Below are positions 1 through 8,437 of a stretch of 64,000 nucleotides of DNA, one piece after another. The notes under the pieces were generated by a model. The model was not told the DNA's origin and made no database searches. It was given only the letters and a program-made list of their open reading frames with translations. Made by a program: the position numbers and the translations under genes. Source of the stretch: Chitinophaga polysaccharea (GTDB lineage: Bacteria > Bacteroidota > Bacteroidia > Chitinophagales > Chitinophagaceae); NCBI RefSeq assembly GCF_007829335.1, contig NZ_VIWO01000014.1:1-64000 (forward strand), given 5' to 3'. Numbering within the stretch: position 1 is the stretch's first letter; the number at the start of each line of letters is the position of its first letter.

Positions 1-54
1 AAGAATATTGATTTTTTAAGATATTATCTCAAATTGATAAAATGCACCATCAAA

Positions 55-98
55 AAAGAAGAGGCTGTACCATTTATTTATGATACAGCCTCTTTTTA
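55..98. terminator. Bidirectional intrinsic terminator
   Basis: A 9-bp perfect stem (gaggctgta / tacagcctc, 61-69 and 84-92) is flanked by an A-run on the left and a T-run on the right. It can therefore end transcription from either side. It begins directly past the stop codon of the minus-strand gene that ends at 96. Confidence 0.75.
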
Positions 99-515
99 TT
101 TTCTGCTGGTGGTATCCCTCAACCATGGTCTGCGCCCGGCTTCCAGGATAGGAAGGTTAGCTTCTGTAGGTACATAAATCACTGCCTGTGGATTTTTATC
201 GATGTTATCTATCCACAGCCAATGCAGGTATGCTTCATTATTGCGCAACGACTCGCCGATGATCTGGTTGGAGCGGGCCACGCCATGTGCGCGGATGGTA
301 TCGGCAGCAGCCAGCATCGCTGCACTTTCCATTTTAGCGCGGGCCTCGGCCACGGCTACTTCCTTGGATGCCTGGGCATGGGCCAGCAGGGCTTCTCCTT
401 CCATGCGCTGGGAGTATACTTTGTACTGGGGGCAGCCCCATAATCCCAGGATGATCAGGCCAACAAACACCAGCAGTACAAAAGAAGAAAGAGAAATGAT
501 AGATCTTGTATTCAT
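96..515 (-). CDS. Small membrane protein resembling a prohibitin/SPFH C-terminal tail
   Basis: A 139-aa protein with one N-terminal membrane segment (about residues 5-25), then a charged Ala/Glu-rich probable coiled coil (HAQASKEVAVAEARAKMESA) and a C-terminal stretch that includes IDNIDKNPQAVIYVPTEANL. This order is like the end of SPFH/prohibitin-family membrane proteins, where an Ala/Glu helix precedes a short 'P.VIYVP' strand. The SPFH domain itself is absent, so it is either a stand-alone tail-like protein or a distinct family. I start it at the ATG at 515. An upstream in-frame start at 650 would add 45 residues of low-quality sequence ahead of the membrane helix. It is followed at once by a strong terminator and looks monocistronic. 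Function is unknown; a membrane scaffold role is only inference. Confidence 0.7.
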   Translation of the reverse strand: MNTRSIISLSSFVLLVFVGLIILGLWGCPQYKVYSQRMEGEALLAHAQASKEVAVAEARAKMESAAMLAAADTIRAHGVARSNQIIGESLRNNEAYLHWLWIDNIDKNPQAVIYVPTEANLPILEAGRRPWLRDTTSRK

Positions 516-663
516 ACAGGTAATGTCCTGAACCGCAGGACGGGGTTTGGTTTGTGGCGTAAATATAGCTATATGCCGGGGATGCACCGGCTGCGATTTC
601 CCGGAAAAAAGGGAATTTCTGCGTTTTATATACTTCGTTCCCTGCTTCACCGTTTATTAAAAT

Positions 664-671
664 TATATTTG
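664..671 (+). promoter_or_regulatory. Candidate -7 box (TATATTTG) for the helicase gene
   Basis: The sequence matches the Bacteroidota -7 consensus TAnnTTTG and lies 23 bp before the helicase start codon. I do not see a convincing TTG-type -33 element at the usual spacing, so this rests on the -7 box alone. Confidence 0.45.
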
Positions 672-694
672 TAGCGTTTATCATTATTGTTATT

Positions 695-3600
695 ATGATC
701 GCATCCATATTAGCCAGGCTTGAGTCATCCCGTAAGGAGTTGCTGGATTTGGGGCTCAGGAATCCATTGTTGAATTACCGACAAACCAGTGGTAAAGGAT
801 TACATATTGTAGAAGAACAATCTGCCGCCATTTATGAGATATTGGTGCGGGAGAATAAAACCATGTCCTTCCTCGGACGCCCTGAAAAGAAGCAGGAGGA
901 GGAAGCAGTGGAATATAATGAACCGGTGGTGTCGAAAGACGCGTATACAGATACTCGTTTACAGACAAATGAAACCCAGGTAAATCTGCATACCAAACTT
1001 TTGAATACGTATTATGCCGCCCGTATGAGTGTAGAGGAAACAGGCGCTAATATCCTGTATATTTCTCTGGGCATGCTGCATTGGTACGAAGAAACCGAAC
1101 GGGAAGAAGTAAGACTGGCGCCGTTGATCATGGTACCGGTGTTGCTGGACCGTTCCAGTGCACGGGAGCGTTTCCGGTTGAAATACTCGCTGGAAGAGGT
1201 AGGCGCCAATATTTCCCTGCAGGCAAAAATGAAAGCCGATTTTAATATCGACATTCCCGATTTGCCAGATACGGAAGATTTTGACGTAAATGCATACTTC
1301 GCGGCTGTTACCGCTGCTATTGCTGGAATGCCAGGATGGAGAGTGGAGGCGGATGCTATAGAGCTGGGCTTTTTCTCCTTTGGCAAATTTATGATCTACA
1401 ACGACCTGGATACCGCCAAGTGGCAGCAGGATAACGATATACTCACCCATCCTATTATTCAAAGCCTTTTTGGTGGCGGTTTTTCGGACGACCGGCCCGC
1501 CATACCGGAAGACGCATTTATCGACAATGATACCTCCGCGCATGAGCTGTACCAGGTAGTGGATGCCGACAGCTCGCAGATCATGGCCATGCTGGCCGTA
1601 CAGGAGGGGCGTAACCTGGTGATACAGGGCCCTCCGGGTACCGGTAAATCTCAAACCATTACCAATATTATTGCCGACGCCATTGGGCGGGGAAAGAAAG
1701 TGCTGTTCGTTGCCGAGAAGCTGGCGGCCCTGGAAGTGGTGAAACGCCGGCTGGATAACATTCAGCTGGGAGAAGCCTGCCTGGAGCTGCACAGCCACAA
1801 GGCGAACAAGAAAGAACTGCACCAGGAGCTCCGGAGGGTATTGGAACTGGGACGCCCCAACATCCAGAAATTACAGGAAGAAGTATTATTGCTGGCAGAT
1901 TGTAAAAAAACATTGAATGATTATTGCCTGTCGGTGAATGGGGCCATTGAGAAAAGTGGTTTGACAGTACACCAGGTAATAGGCCACCTGTTACGGTTAA
2001 GCGAGATGACGGCCGGTATTACTATTCCCCGGCTCGACTTACCGGATATCGCGCAATGGGATGCCACGGCAATGAGCCGGGCTACTGCTATGGCAGCGCG
2101 TATACAGGCTTGTTTGCAGGAAACGGGGGTACCGGCTTCCCTGACGTTTAAAGGCAGCGAGTTGACGGTGTTATTGCCGCATGAACAGGCGGCATTAACG
2201 GAGACGTTACATACGGCTATTACGGCCCTGACATCGTTACAGCAATCAGCTGCGGCTATCGCAGAAAAAATCGGGATGGCTACTCCGGCAGATGCCAACG
2301 GCATTCATGCCCTGATCGCTATTTGTGAGTTATTGTCGCAGCAACCGGATCTGCAGGACATCGCCGTAGACCACCGGGCCTGGTTACAACAGCGCCAGGA
2401 CATAACAGATTGGCTGGCTGCCGGCGCTGCGGCTACCGAAGTACAGGAGCAATACCAGGAGGTGTTGATACCTGAAGCATGGGAGCAAAATGTGATGGAA
2501 ATCCGCCAGGATTTGCTGGCACATGGCGAAAAATGGTATAAGTTCCTGATAGGCGCCTATAAACGCAGTAATCGCCAGCTGGCAGCGCTGTGTATAGGTC
2601 CTCTGCCTAAAGATAATGAGGAGAAGTTGCGCTACGTGGCTGCTATTATGGAATTCAGGCGACACGACACGGTGTTGAAAGAGCATGCTGCATTGGGGAG
2701 CGCGCTATTTGGCAGCCGTTGGCAGAAATCACAAACCGCCTGGAATGCTTTGAAGGAAGCTACCCGTTATATAACGGAGATGCACCAACGCATTGCTGCG
2801 GGTACCTGGCCGGCGGTGGTAATATCCTACCTGCGCGAGCATAAAGATGCCGCCGCCGCGCTGGCGGACAAAGCACTCCTGTTGCGCTTACTGGAAGAAC
2901 AGCAGGCATATTGCACCACTGTCTTACAAAAGCTACAAATGAACGGGCAGCATTACCCGCTGGCATTTGAAGCGCAGCAAACGCTGTTGCAAAAATGGTC
3001 TGACCAATTACCGGAAATTCATCACCTGATTTCCTGGAATAATATCACGGAAACGGCTATAGGAGAAAAACTGGAGTGCCTGGTTACACCGGCTATTGAA
3101 TGGGCAGGGGCTTCTCAATGGTTGAAGACTGCCTTGCAGAAAACCTGGTATGAGTACCTGGTAGAAACAGCGGTAAAATCGCAGCCGGCACTGCGTAAGT
3201 TTGAGCGTGGCGGCCATGAGGAACTGGTAGAGCAGTTCCGCAAGCTGGATGTGCTGAATCTCCAGTATAACCGTGCCCGTGCTGCTTTGCAGCATTGGGA
3301 GCAGATGCCCCGTATGGATGCAGGGGGACAGGTAAATATTCTCCGGACAGAATTTAATAAGAAGGCGCGTCATATGCCTATCCGCAAACTGATGCAGGAA
3401 GCTGGTTTTGCGATACAGGCGGTGAAGCCGGTATTTATGATGAGCCCACTGTCGATCGCTAATTTCCTGCCGCCAGCCACGCTGGAATTCGACCTGGTAA
3501 TTTTCGATGAAGCCAGCCAGGTGAAGCCGGTGGAAGCGCTGGGCGCTATCCTGCGCGGAAAGCAGTTGGTAGTGGTGGGTGATAATAAACAGTTGCCGCC

Positions 3601-5329
3601 TACCAGTTTCTTTGATTCGCTCACCAAAGAAACCGATGATGAGGACAATGTAACTGCCGACATGCAGAGCATTCTCGGACTGTGTGATGCCCAGGGGGCG
3701 CCACAGCGGATGCTGCGCTGGCATTACCGCAGCCGGCATGAGTCGTTGATTACTTTATCTAATCATGAGTTTTACGAAAATAAGCTGGTAATATTCCCCA
3801 GCCCTGGTTCCAAAGAACAAAAAGGGCTGGTATTCCATCACCTGGCAGATACGGCTTACGACCGGGGAAAGACCCGCACCAATCCCAAAGAGGCAGAAAT
3901 TGTGGCTGATGCCGTGATGGAGCATGCGCGCAAACATCCGGCACTGAGCCTGGGTGTGGTTGCTTTCAGTACTTCACAGCGACAGGCGATCAGCGATGCG
4001 CTGGAGTTGCGTCGCCGGCAATCACCAGAGCTGGAATCGTTTTTCAGCGGGCATGCTGACGAACCATTTTTTGTAAAGAACCTGGAGAATGTACAGGGCG
4101 ATGAAAGAGATGTGGTCTTTATCTCTATCGGCTACGGACGTACGGAGGAAGGATATGTGGCCATGTCTTTTGGTCCGCTGAACAATGAAGGTGGAGAACG
4201 GCGGCTGAACGTACTCATCACCCGCGCTAAGTCGAGGTGTGAGGTCTTTACCAATATCACCGCGGATGATATCGATCTCAGTAAATCAAAAAGTTACGGT
4301 ATACAGTCACTGAAAAACTTCCTGTATTTCGCGCAGCATGGCAGGTTGTATCTGACGGCGGAAACAGGATTGCCGGCGGACAGTCCGTTTGAAGAAAATG
4401 TGGCTGCCAAGCTGGAAGCATTGGGATATGTAGTGCGTAAGCAGGTGGGGTCGAAAGGCTTTTATATCGATATGGCCATTGTAGATCCTGCATATCCCGG
4501 ACGTTATGTGCTGGGAATTGAATGCGACGGAGCGGCCTATCACTCGGCAAGGTCGGCCCGCGACCGTGATCGCCTGCGGCAGCAGGTGTTGGAAGCCATG
4601 GGTTGGAAAATATATCGTGTGTGGAGTACCGATTGGTTCCGCGATCCGGAACGCGAACTGAAACGCCTGGTGGCTGCCATTGAGAAGGCCAAGGCGGCTT
4701 ATGCGATGTCTGATACAGCTACTATGGAGCCGGTGAACGATGCACCGCCAACGATTATGCGGGAAGCTGTCGAGACCGTTGAAGAAGAGGTGCCGGCTTA
4801 TGAAACGGCGGTGTTGCCGGAAGAAATAAAAGAACAGGAATTCCACCTGTCGCCCATAGGTAAGTTGTGCGACTGGATAGAACAGGTAGTGGTAGTAGAA
4901 AGCCCCGTACACTTCGATGAAGTGGCGCGGCGCATGACAGAAGCGGCGGGCATTACGCGGGTAGGGCCACGTATCCGGGAAATTCTGCGGCATGCAGTGC
5001 GTCATTCTGACGCCAGTAAGCGCATTAAGATCAAAGGACAATTCCTGTGGAATACTGCGTTGCCTGCACCGGTAGTACGTAACCGCAGCCAGTTGCCGGC
5101 TTCCGCCCGAAAAATCAACTACATTGCCGTAGAAGAAATTGGGGTGGCCCTGGAAAAAGTGGTGAAAGATGCTGTGGCAATTCAACGGGAAGATGCAGTA
5201 CCCTGCATTGCGAAGATGTTTGGTTATAGCCGCGTAACAGAAGAGATGAGAGAAGAGATTCTCAAAGCCATTGATATTAACGTGGAAGGCCGCCGGGTGC
5301 AGCAGGAAGGAGCGTTGCTGAAAGCATAA
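695..5329 (+). CDS. DUF4011-family superfamily I helicase with Vsr-like nuclease domain
   Basis: A 1,544-aa protein. The N-terminus carries the DUF4011 signature (LDLGLRNPLLNYR, about residues 17-29). A Walker A motif GPPGTGKSQ lies at 312-320, a long helical insert follows, then Walker B DEASQ at 938-942, GDNKQLPP at about 965, and motif VI LNVLITRAKSR at about 1171, typical of Upf1/COG1112-like SF1 helicases. After the motor comes a restriction-endonuclease-like Vsr/MTES_1575 domain with IECDG (E1276, D1278) and a YH...RDRDR...GW.I.RVWSTDWF pattern, then a DUF3320-type domain at about 1385-1445. All motor and nuclease signature residues I looked for are present, so it appears intact. Helicase-Vsr proteins of this type are known or suspected in anti-phage defence (for example the Hhe class, which combines HEPN, helicase and Vsr domains). 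I see no HEPN domain, methylase or partner gene here, so a defence role is inference; DNA repair is the alternative. Confidence 0.85.
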   Translation: MIASILARLESSRKELLDLGLRNPLLNYRQTSGKGLHIVEEQSAAIYEILVRENKTMSFLGRPEKKQEEEAVEYNEPVVSKDAYTDTRLQTNETQVNLHTKLLNTYYAARMSVEETGANILYISLGMLHWYEETEREEVRLAPLIMVPVLLDRSSARERFRLKYSLEEVGANISLQAKMKADFNIDIPDLPDTEDFDVNAYFAAVTAAIAGMPGWRVEADAIELGFFSFGKFMIYNDLDTAKWQQDNDILTHPIIQSLFGGGFSDDRPAIPEDAFIDNDTSAHELYQVVDADSSQIMAMLAVQEGRNLVIQGPPGTGKSQTITNIIADAIGRGKKVLFVAEKLAALEVVKRRLDNIQLGEACLELHSHKANKKELHQELRRVLELGRPNIQKLQEEVLLLADCKKTLNDYCLSVNGAIEKSGLTVHQVIGHLLRLSEMTAGITIPRLDLPDIAQWDATAMSRATAMAARIQACLQETGVPASLTFKGSELTVLLPHEQAALTETLHTAITALTSLQQSAAAIAEKIGMATPADANGIHALIAICELLSQQPDLQDIAVDHRAWLQQRQDITDWLAAGAAATEVQEQYQEVLIPEAWEQNVMEIRQDLLAHGEKWYKFLIGAYKRSNRQLAALCIGPLPKDNEEKLRYVAAIMEFRRHDTVLKEHAALGSALFGSRWQKSQTAWNALKEATRYITEMHQRIAAGTWPAVVISYLREHKDAAAALADKALLLRLLEEQQAYCTTVLQKLQMNGQHYPLAFEAQQTLLQKWSDQLPEIHHLISWNNITETAIGEKLECLVTPAIEWAGASQWLKTALQKTWYEYLVETAVKSQPALRKFERGGHEELVEQFRKLDVLNLQYNRARAALQHWEQMPRMDAGGQVNILRTEFNKKARHMPIRKLMQEAGFAIQAVKPVFMMSPLSIANFLPPATLEFDLVIFDEASQVKPVEALGAILRGKQLVVVGDNKQLPPTSFFDSLTKETDDEDNVTADMQSILGLCDAQGAPQRMLRWHYRSRHESLITLSNHEFYENKLVIFPSPGSKEQKGLVFHHLADTAYDRGKTRTNPKEAEIVADAVMEHARKHPALSLGVVAFSTSQRQAISDALELRRRQSPELESFFSGHADEPFFVKNLENVQGDERDVVFISIGYGRTEEGYVAMSFGPLNNEGGERRLNVLITRAKSRCEVFTNITADDIDLSKSKSYGIQSLKNFLYFAQHGRLYLTAETGLPADSPFEENVAAKLEALGYVVRKQVGSKGFYIDMAIVDPAYPGRYVLGIECDGAAYHSARSARDRDRLRQQVLEAMGWKIYRVWSTDWFRDPERELKRLVAAIEKAKAAYAMSDTATMEPVNDAPPTIMREAVETVEEEVPAYETAVLPEEIKEQEFHLSPIGKLCDWIEQVVVVESPVHFDEVARRMTEAAGITRVGPRIREILRHAVRHSDASKRIKIKGQFLWNTALPAPVVRNRSQLPASARKINYIAVEEIGVALEKVVKDAVAIQREDAVPCIAKMFGYSRVTEEMREEILKAIDINVEGRRVQQEGALLKA

Positions 5330-5341
5330 AGCATAAAGCAT

Positions 5342-5432
5342 AAAGCGGAAAGCTATTGTGGAGAATAACTATTGCGATTTTTAAATATTCGCTAAGATCA
5401 TTCTCCACAATAGCTTTTTTGCTTTCGGCTTT
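5342..5432. repeat. Long hairpin element 1 (terminator between convergent genes)
   Basis: A perfect 16-bp inverted repeat (5351-5366 with 5400-5415) is followed by a T-run. Outer arms read aaagcggaa on the left and tttgctttcggcttt on the right. The loop carries ttaaatattcgctaagat, whose reverse complement closely matches the loop of a second element near 7,290. It lies between the converging helicase and dioxygenase genes and probably terminates both. The shared arms and loop suggest a dispersed element, not just a local terminator. Confidence 0.7.
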
Positions 5433-6252
5433 ACGTCGTTTTAAAACAGCGCATACTAATACTGCCGTTTTGTATTTCTTCGTAAGTAAATTGTATGGAT
5501 TCATTTTTATCTACCAGTCCCAGGGTATAGATCATGGGTAAATAGTGATCATTGGTAGGGATAGATAATTGTGCTTCGAGGCCCAGGTTGCGGTAGTTGA
5601 CCAGGTCGTTGAAGGCGCCCTGTTCCAGTTTTTGTTTTACGGTGTTGTCGAAAGAGAGGGCCCAGTCGTATGGTTTGGCATTATCGCTGAATACCACCTG
5701 GCGGAGATTATGTACAATATTGCCACTGCCCATAATGAGCACGCCTTTGTTGCGCAGGGCTTTTAATTCGGCTGCCAGTTTAAAGTGATATTCCGGTGGC
5801 TGATGATAGTCGATGCTCAATTGATATACAGGAACATCGGCCATCGGATACATGTGTTTGAGTACCGTCCAGGAGCCGTGGTCCAGTCCCCAGTGGTCAT
5901 CTTCTATGACCTGGGTGGAGGTGATGAGTTGTTTGGTTTCCCGGGCCAGTTCCGGTGCGCCGGGCGCCGGATATTGTACCGCGTACAAGGCTTCGGGGAA
6001 TCCGCCGAAGTCGTGTATGGTTTCCGGTTGTGCCGCTACCAGCACATGGGTGCCTTTGGTGAGCCAGTGAGCGGAAATGACCAGTATGGCGGCAGGCTTA
6101 TGGGACAGGTCTTGCCCCATTTTACCCAGTGCACGGGTAAAGGCGTTGTCGCTGATGCCATTCATTGGGTTACCGTGGCCAATGAACATGACGGGCATCT
6201 GGCTGGTGCTTTTAAATTCGCTGGTAATATTTCTGAGATCGTTGAGTTGCAT
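5431..6252 (-). CDS. ygiD: YgiD/LigB-family extradiol ring-cleavage dioxygenase (4,5-DOPA dioxygenase type)
   Basis: A 273-aa protein with the metal-binding landmarks of the LigB/YgiD family: FIGHGNPMN near the N-terminus, VISAHW in the middle of the first half, and DDHWGLDHGSW plus GSGNIVHNL later. Family members are single-domain, zinc- or iron-dependent enzymes that open catechol-type rings; the E. coli relative acts on L-DOPA. Length fits the family (about 260-275 aa). There is no signal peptide, so it should be cytoplasmic. It lies 39 bp downstream of an Rrf2 regulator on the same strand, so the two probably form an operon. The physiological substrate is not evident from sequence. Its 3' end touches hairpin element 1. 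Confidence 0.9.
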   Translation of the reverse strand: MQLNDLRNITSEFKSTSQMPVMFIGHGNPMNGISDNAFTRALGKMGQDLSHKPAAILVISAHWLTKGTHVLVAAQPETIHDFGGFPEALYAVQYPAPGAPELARETKQLITSTQVIEDDHWGLDHGSWTVLKHMYPMADVPVYQLSIDYHQPPEYHFKLAAELKALRNKGVLIMGSGNIVHNLRQVVFSDNAKPYDWALSFDNTVKQKLEQGAFNDLVNYRNLGLEAQLSIPTNDHYLPMIYTLGLVDKNESIQFTYEEIQNGSISMRCFKTT

Positions 6253-6291
6253 GCTATTCCTCCTCGTGGCAGCATTGCCTTTGATAAAAAA

Positions 6292-6702
6292 CTATTGAAA
6301 CTGGCGTAAAAAATCCGCCAGGCTCATTTTCTCTAATCTATGTAGTAAAGCTCCTTCTATATCCTCGTAAAGATGGTCGAGGTGGAGGTTGATTTGTTTG
6401 CCGATTGGGCAGTCCGGGTTAGGTTTATTTTTACTGTTTCCCAGCAGGGAAGCCTGTTGTACGGCGTGGTATACTTCAGAAAGCCGGATTTTATCGGCTG
6501 ATTTGGCCAGGGTGGCGCCGCCGTTTTTGCCTTCTTTGCTTTCTATCAGCCCGAAGTTGCGCAGGTTGCTGATTTCCTTGCGTACCAGTACAGGGTTGAT
6601 GTTGATACTGCCGGCAATATAGTCGGAGGACAATAATTCCCCGGCCGAGCTGGCCATCAGCGTGAGTATATGCAGTGATATGGGGAATCGTCCGTTGTTC
6701 AT
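6292..6702 (-). CDS. Rrf2-family transcriptional regulator
   Basis: A 136-aa winged-helix regulator. The N-terminal half reads as an Rrf2 HTH (ISLHILTLMASS ... SINPVLVRKEISNL-like order, then a wing with GKNGGATLAK). The C-terminal half lacks the three-cysteine cluster that binds Fe-S in IscR or NsrR (only one Cys, in NPDCPIG), so it resembles the YwnA-like branch without an obvious Fe-S centre. I place the start at the ATG at 6702: the alternative TTG at 6729 overlaps the candidate -7 box, which argues against it. It precedes the dioxygenase gene on the same strand and is likely its regulator, by position only. Confidence 0.88.
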   Translation of the reverse strand: MNNGRFPISLHILTLMASSAGELLSSDYIAGSININPVLVRKEISNLRNFGLIESKEGKNGGATLAKSADKIRLSEVYHAVQQASLLGNSKNKPNPDCPIGKQINLHLDHLYEDIEGALLHRLEKMSLADFLRQFQ

Positions 6703-6726
6703 TCTGTAATTGACTTTATTACAGTA

Positions 6727-6734
6727 CAAAGGTA
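6727..6734 (-). promoter_or_regulatory. Candidate -7 box (TACCTTTG) for the Rrf2-ygiD operon
   Basis: On the minus strand this reads TACCTTTG, an exact match to TAnnTTTG, 24 bp upstream of the Rrf2 ATG. It supports the shorter start chosen for that gene. Confidence 0.5.
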
Positions 6735-6758
6735 CGATTATCCGGGGAAAGGAAAAAT

Positions 6759-7184
6759 TTATCTGTGGGTGAAGAAGTAGACAATGCAGGCGATGATGAG
6801 CACCAGTACGATCAGGGCGATGACGCCGCCGTTTTTATTAGGTTTTTTCACCATACTGCTGAGACCGCGGGTATACAGGATGGCTTCTACCGTTTCTTTG
6901 GCTTCCCGGAGCCCGATAGGAGGGATTCCGGGCATTTTGTTCATTTCGGTGAGGTAATACTTGATGGCCGGGAGCTTGCCGGCATTCATACATAGCTGGA
7001 TGACTTTTTCCTCCACGTTTTGCCTGGCAGGGTTAGTCTTCCTGGCAGCGGAGCTGTTATCAGTATCGGAAATAATCCGTTGGCATTGTTTACAGACGAT
7101 AATAACGTTAACAGGGTCTTTTTCCGGGATGGTGCGTATAATTTGGTCGCTTCCACACCAGGGACATTCTTGTACAGTGTTCAT
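6759..7184 (-). CDS. Zinc-ribbon protein with L7/L12-like helical segment and C-terminal membrane anchor
   Basis: A 141-aa protein with three parts. Residues 7-34 form a C4 zinc ribbon (CPWC at 7-10, CKQC at 31-34). The middle (about 57-105) reads EEKVIQLCMNAGKLPAIKYY and GLREAKETVEAI, the pattern of the ribosomal L7/L12 C-terminal fold, where a GLKEAK helix turn is conserved. The end is a membrane segment (about 119-138) followed by a short basic tail, which suggests a tail-anchored protein with the ribbon in the cytoplasm. I do not recognise a named family. The gene stands between the Rrf2 gene and hairpin element 2, with its own upstream region. Confidence 0.8.
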   Translation of the reverse strand: MNTVQECPWCGSDQIIRTIPEKDPVNVIIVCKQCQRIISDTDNSSAARKTNPARQNVEEKVIQLCMNAGKLPAIKYYLTEMNKMPGIPPIGLREAKETVEAILYTRGLSSMVKKPNKNGGVIALIVLVLIIACIVYFFTHR

Positions 7185-7248
7185 TAATAGTGGAACGTTT
7201 TAAAAACTGCTATATAAGATAGTAAAAAAAGCTGAAAGGAAGGTATAA

Positions 7249-7360
7249 AATGGAAAGCGGAAAGCAAAAAGCCCTTGTTGCGAATAATCTCAGCGAATAT
7301 TTAAACATCCTGTCAGTCATTCGCTACAAGGGCTTTTTGCTTTCCGCTTTGCGCTCCATT
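7249..7360. repeat. Long hairpin element 2
   Basis: A perfect 25-bp inverted repeat (7254-7278 with 7326-7350), with further pairing possible at both ends. The outer arm contains aaagcggaaagc, as in element 1, and the loop contains tcagcgaatatttaaa, matching element 1 in reverse orientation. The right arm reaches the stop codon of msrA, so it may serve as that gene's terminator while also lying in the upstream region of the zinc-ribbon gene. Confidence 0.7.
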
Positions 7361-8006
7361 ACAGTCCTTTCTTCAGGTGTCCGGCAAATGCTTTTTTAAA
7401 TTTTTCGAGTTTAGGTTTGATCACGAAAGTGCAATAAGGTTGAGAACCATTGTCGTTATAATAGTTCTGGTGGTAGTTTTCCGCCTTGTAGAAGGTAGTC
7501 AGGGGAGCAATTTCGGTGACGATTGGTTTATCGTAGGCGCCTGATTCCTGTAATTTCTTCTTATAAAGCTCCGCTTTCTCTTTCTGCTCTTCGCTATTAT
7601 AGAATATTACACTGCGGTATTGGGTACCTACATCGTTGCCCTGCCGGTTTAGCTGGGTGGGATCGTGGCTGAGCCAAAATGCCTGCAGCAGTTCTTCGTA
7701 GCTGACCTTGGTGGGATCGTAGGTGACCCGGATTACTTCCGCATGGCCGGTATTGCCGGTACATACCTCTTCGTAGGTAGGATTGGCCACCGTGCCGCCG
7801 GCATAGCCAGATTCTACCTTAATCACTCCTTCCAGTTCCTGGAACTGGGCTTCTGTACACCAGAAGCAGCCGCCTCCAAAGGTGGCGGTGGCTGTTTGTT
7901 GATTGTTACTTACTTCCATATCGCCCGGTACTTTATCTTTTTTATTTTGGGCACAGGCAAAAAGTGCCAGTGCAATCAGACAAATGAAGATGGAATATTT
8001 TCTCAT
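7359..8006 (-). CDS. msrA: Peptide-methionine (S)-S-oxide reductase MsrA, lipoprotein form
   Basis: A 215-aa protein. The catalytic motif GGGCFWC gives the active-site cysteine C47, and the family pattern continues (SGYAGG, YDP, LLQAFWLSHDPTQLNRQGNDVGTQYRS in two blocks). It reduces S-epimer methionine sulfoxide in proteins. The N-terminus is a lipoprotein signal ending FAC (C18), so the enzyme is probably membrane-anchored and faces the periplasm, where it would repair oxidised exported proteins. Length without the leader matches MsrA. No MsrB domain is fused and none is nearby. Confidence 0.95.
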   Translation of the reverse strand: MRKYSIFICLIALALFACAQNKKDKVPGDMEVSNNQQTATATFGGGCFWCTEAQFQELEGVIKVESGYAGGTVANPTYEEVCTGNTGHAEVIRVTYDPTKVSYEELLQAFWLSHDPTQLNRQGNDVGTQYRSVIFYNSEEQKEKAELYKKKLQESGAYDKPIVTEIAPLTTFYKAENYHQNYYNDNGSQPYCTFVIKPKLEKFKKAFAGHLKKGL

Positions 8007-8437
8007 AAAAATAAAATTTTAAAGATGCACCTTTTTTTAAATATGACTCAGATTCAATACTGTAGTCGCATTGCAGTCTGTCTGAGCACCTTTATTATCC
8101 CTGTTTTTATAATAATTTACGTAATAAATGATGCAGGAAAAGAACAAGTTAAGTAACTTTAACATTCTTTTGCAGTTTGTGGGAACCCGAGGGCGCCCTG
8201 GAAGCCGTCAAAAAACATACGTCAGCAGCAGCAGGAACCGATATAAAAAGCCGGCATAACCGGATACGTTTGATAGCATAATGACAATAGCGATGAACAA
8301 GAATTAATCATTTTCCCGGATAGTATTTTCCCCGCCACTCCGTTGGCTGCGCTTTCACGCGCATGATCGTAAACCTTTTACGCAGACACAAACAAGTATG
8401 GATTGTTTGTGGCTTCTTACTTTAAATTAAATAACAC
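8007..8437. other. Divergent intergenic region, no gene recognised
   Basis: A 431-bp stretch between msrA and mutS2, which should hold both promoters. I see a 10-bp perfect palindrome (agggcgccct, 8190-8199) but no consensus -7 box that I trust and no convincing small ORF or structured RNA. Confidence 0.4.

Noticed and set aside
8157-8437. Possible riboswitch or small RNA between msrA and mutS2
   Set aside because: Only a 10-bp palindrome and scattered short stems are seen. No known riboswitch core could be matched by eye.
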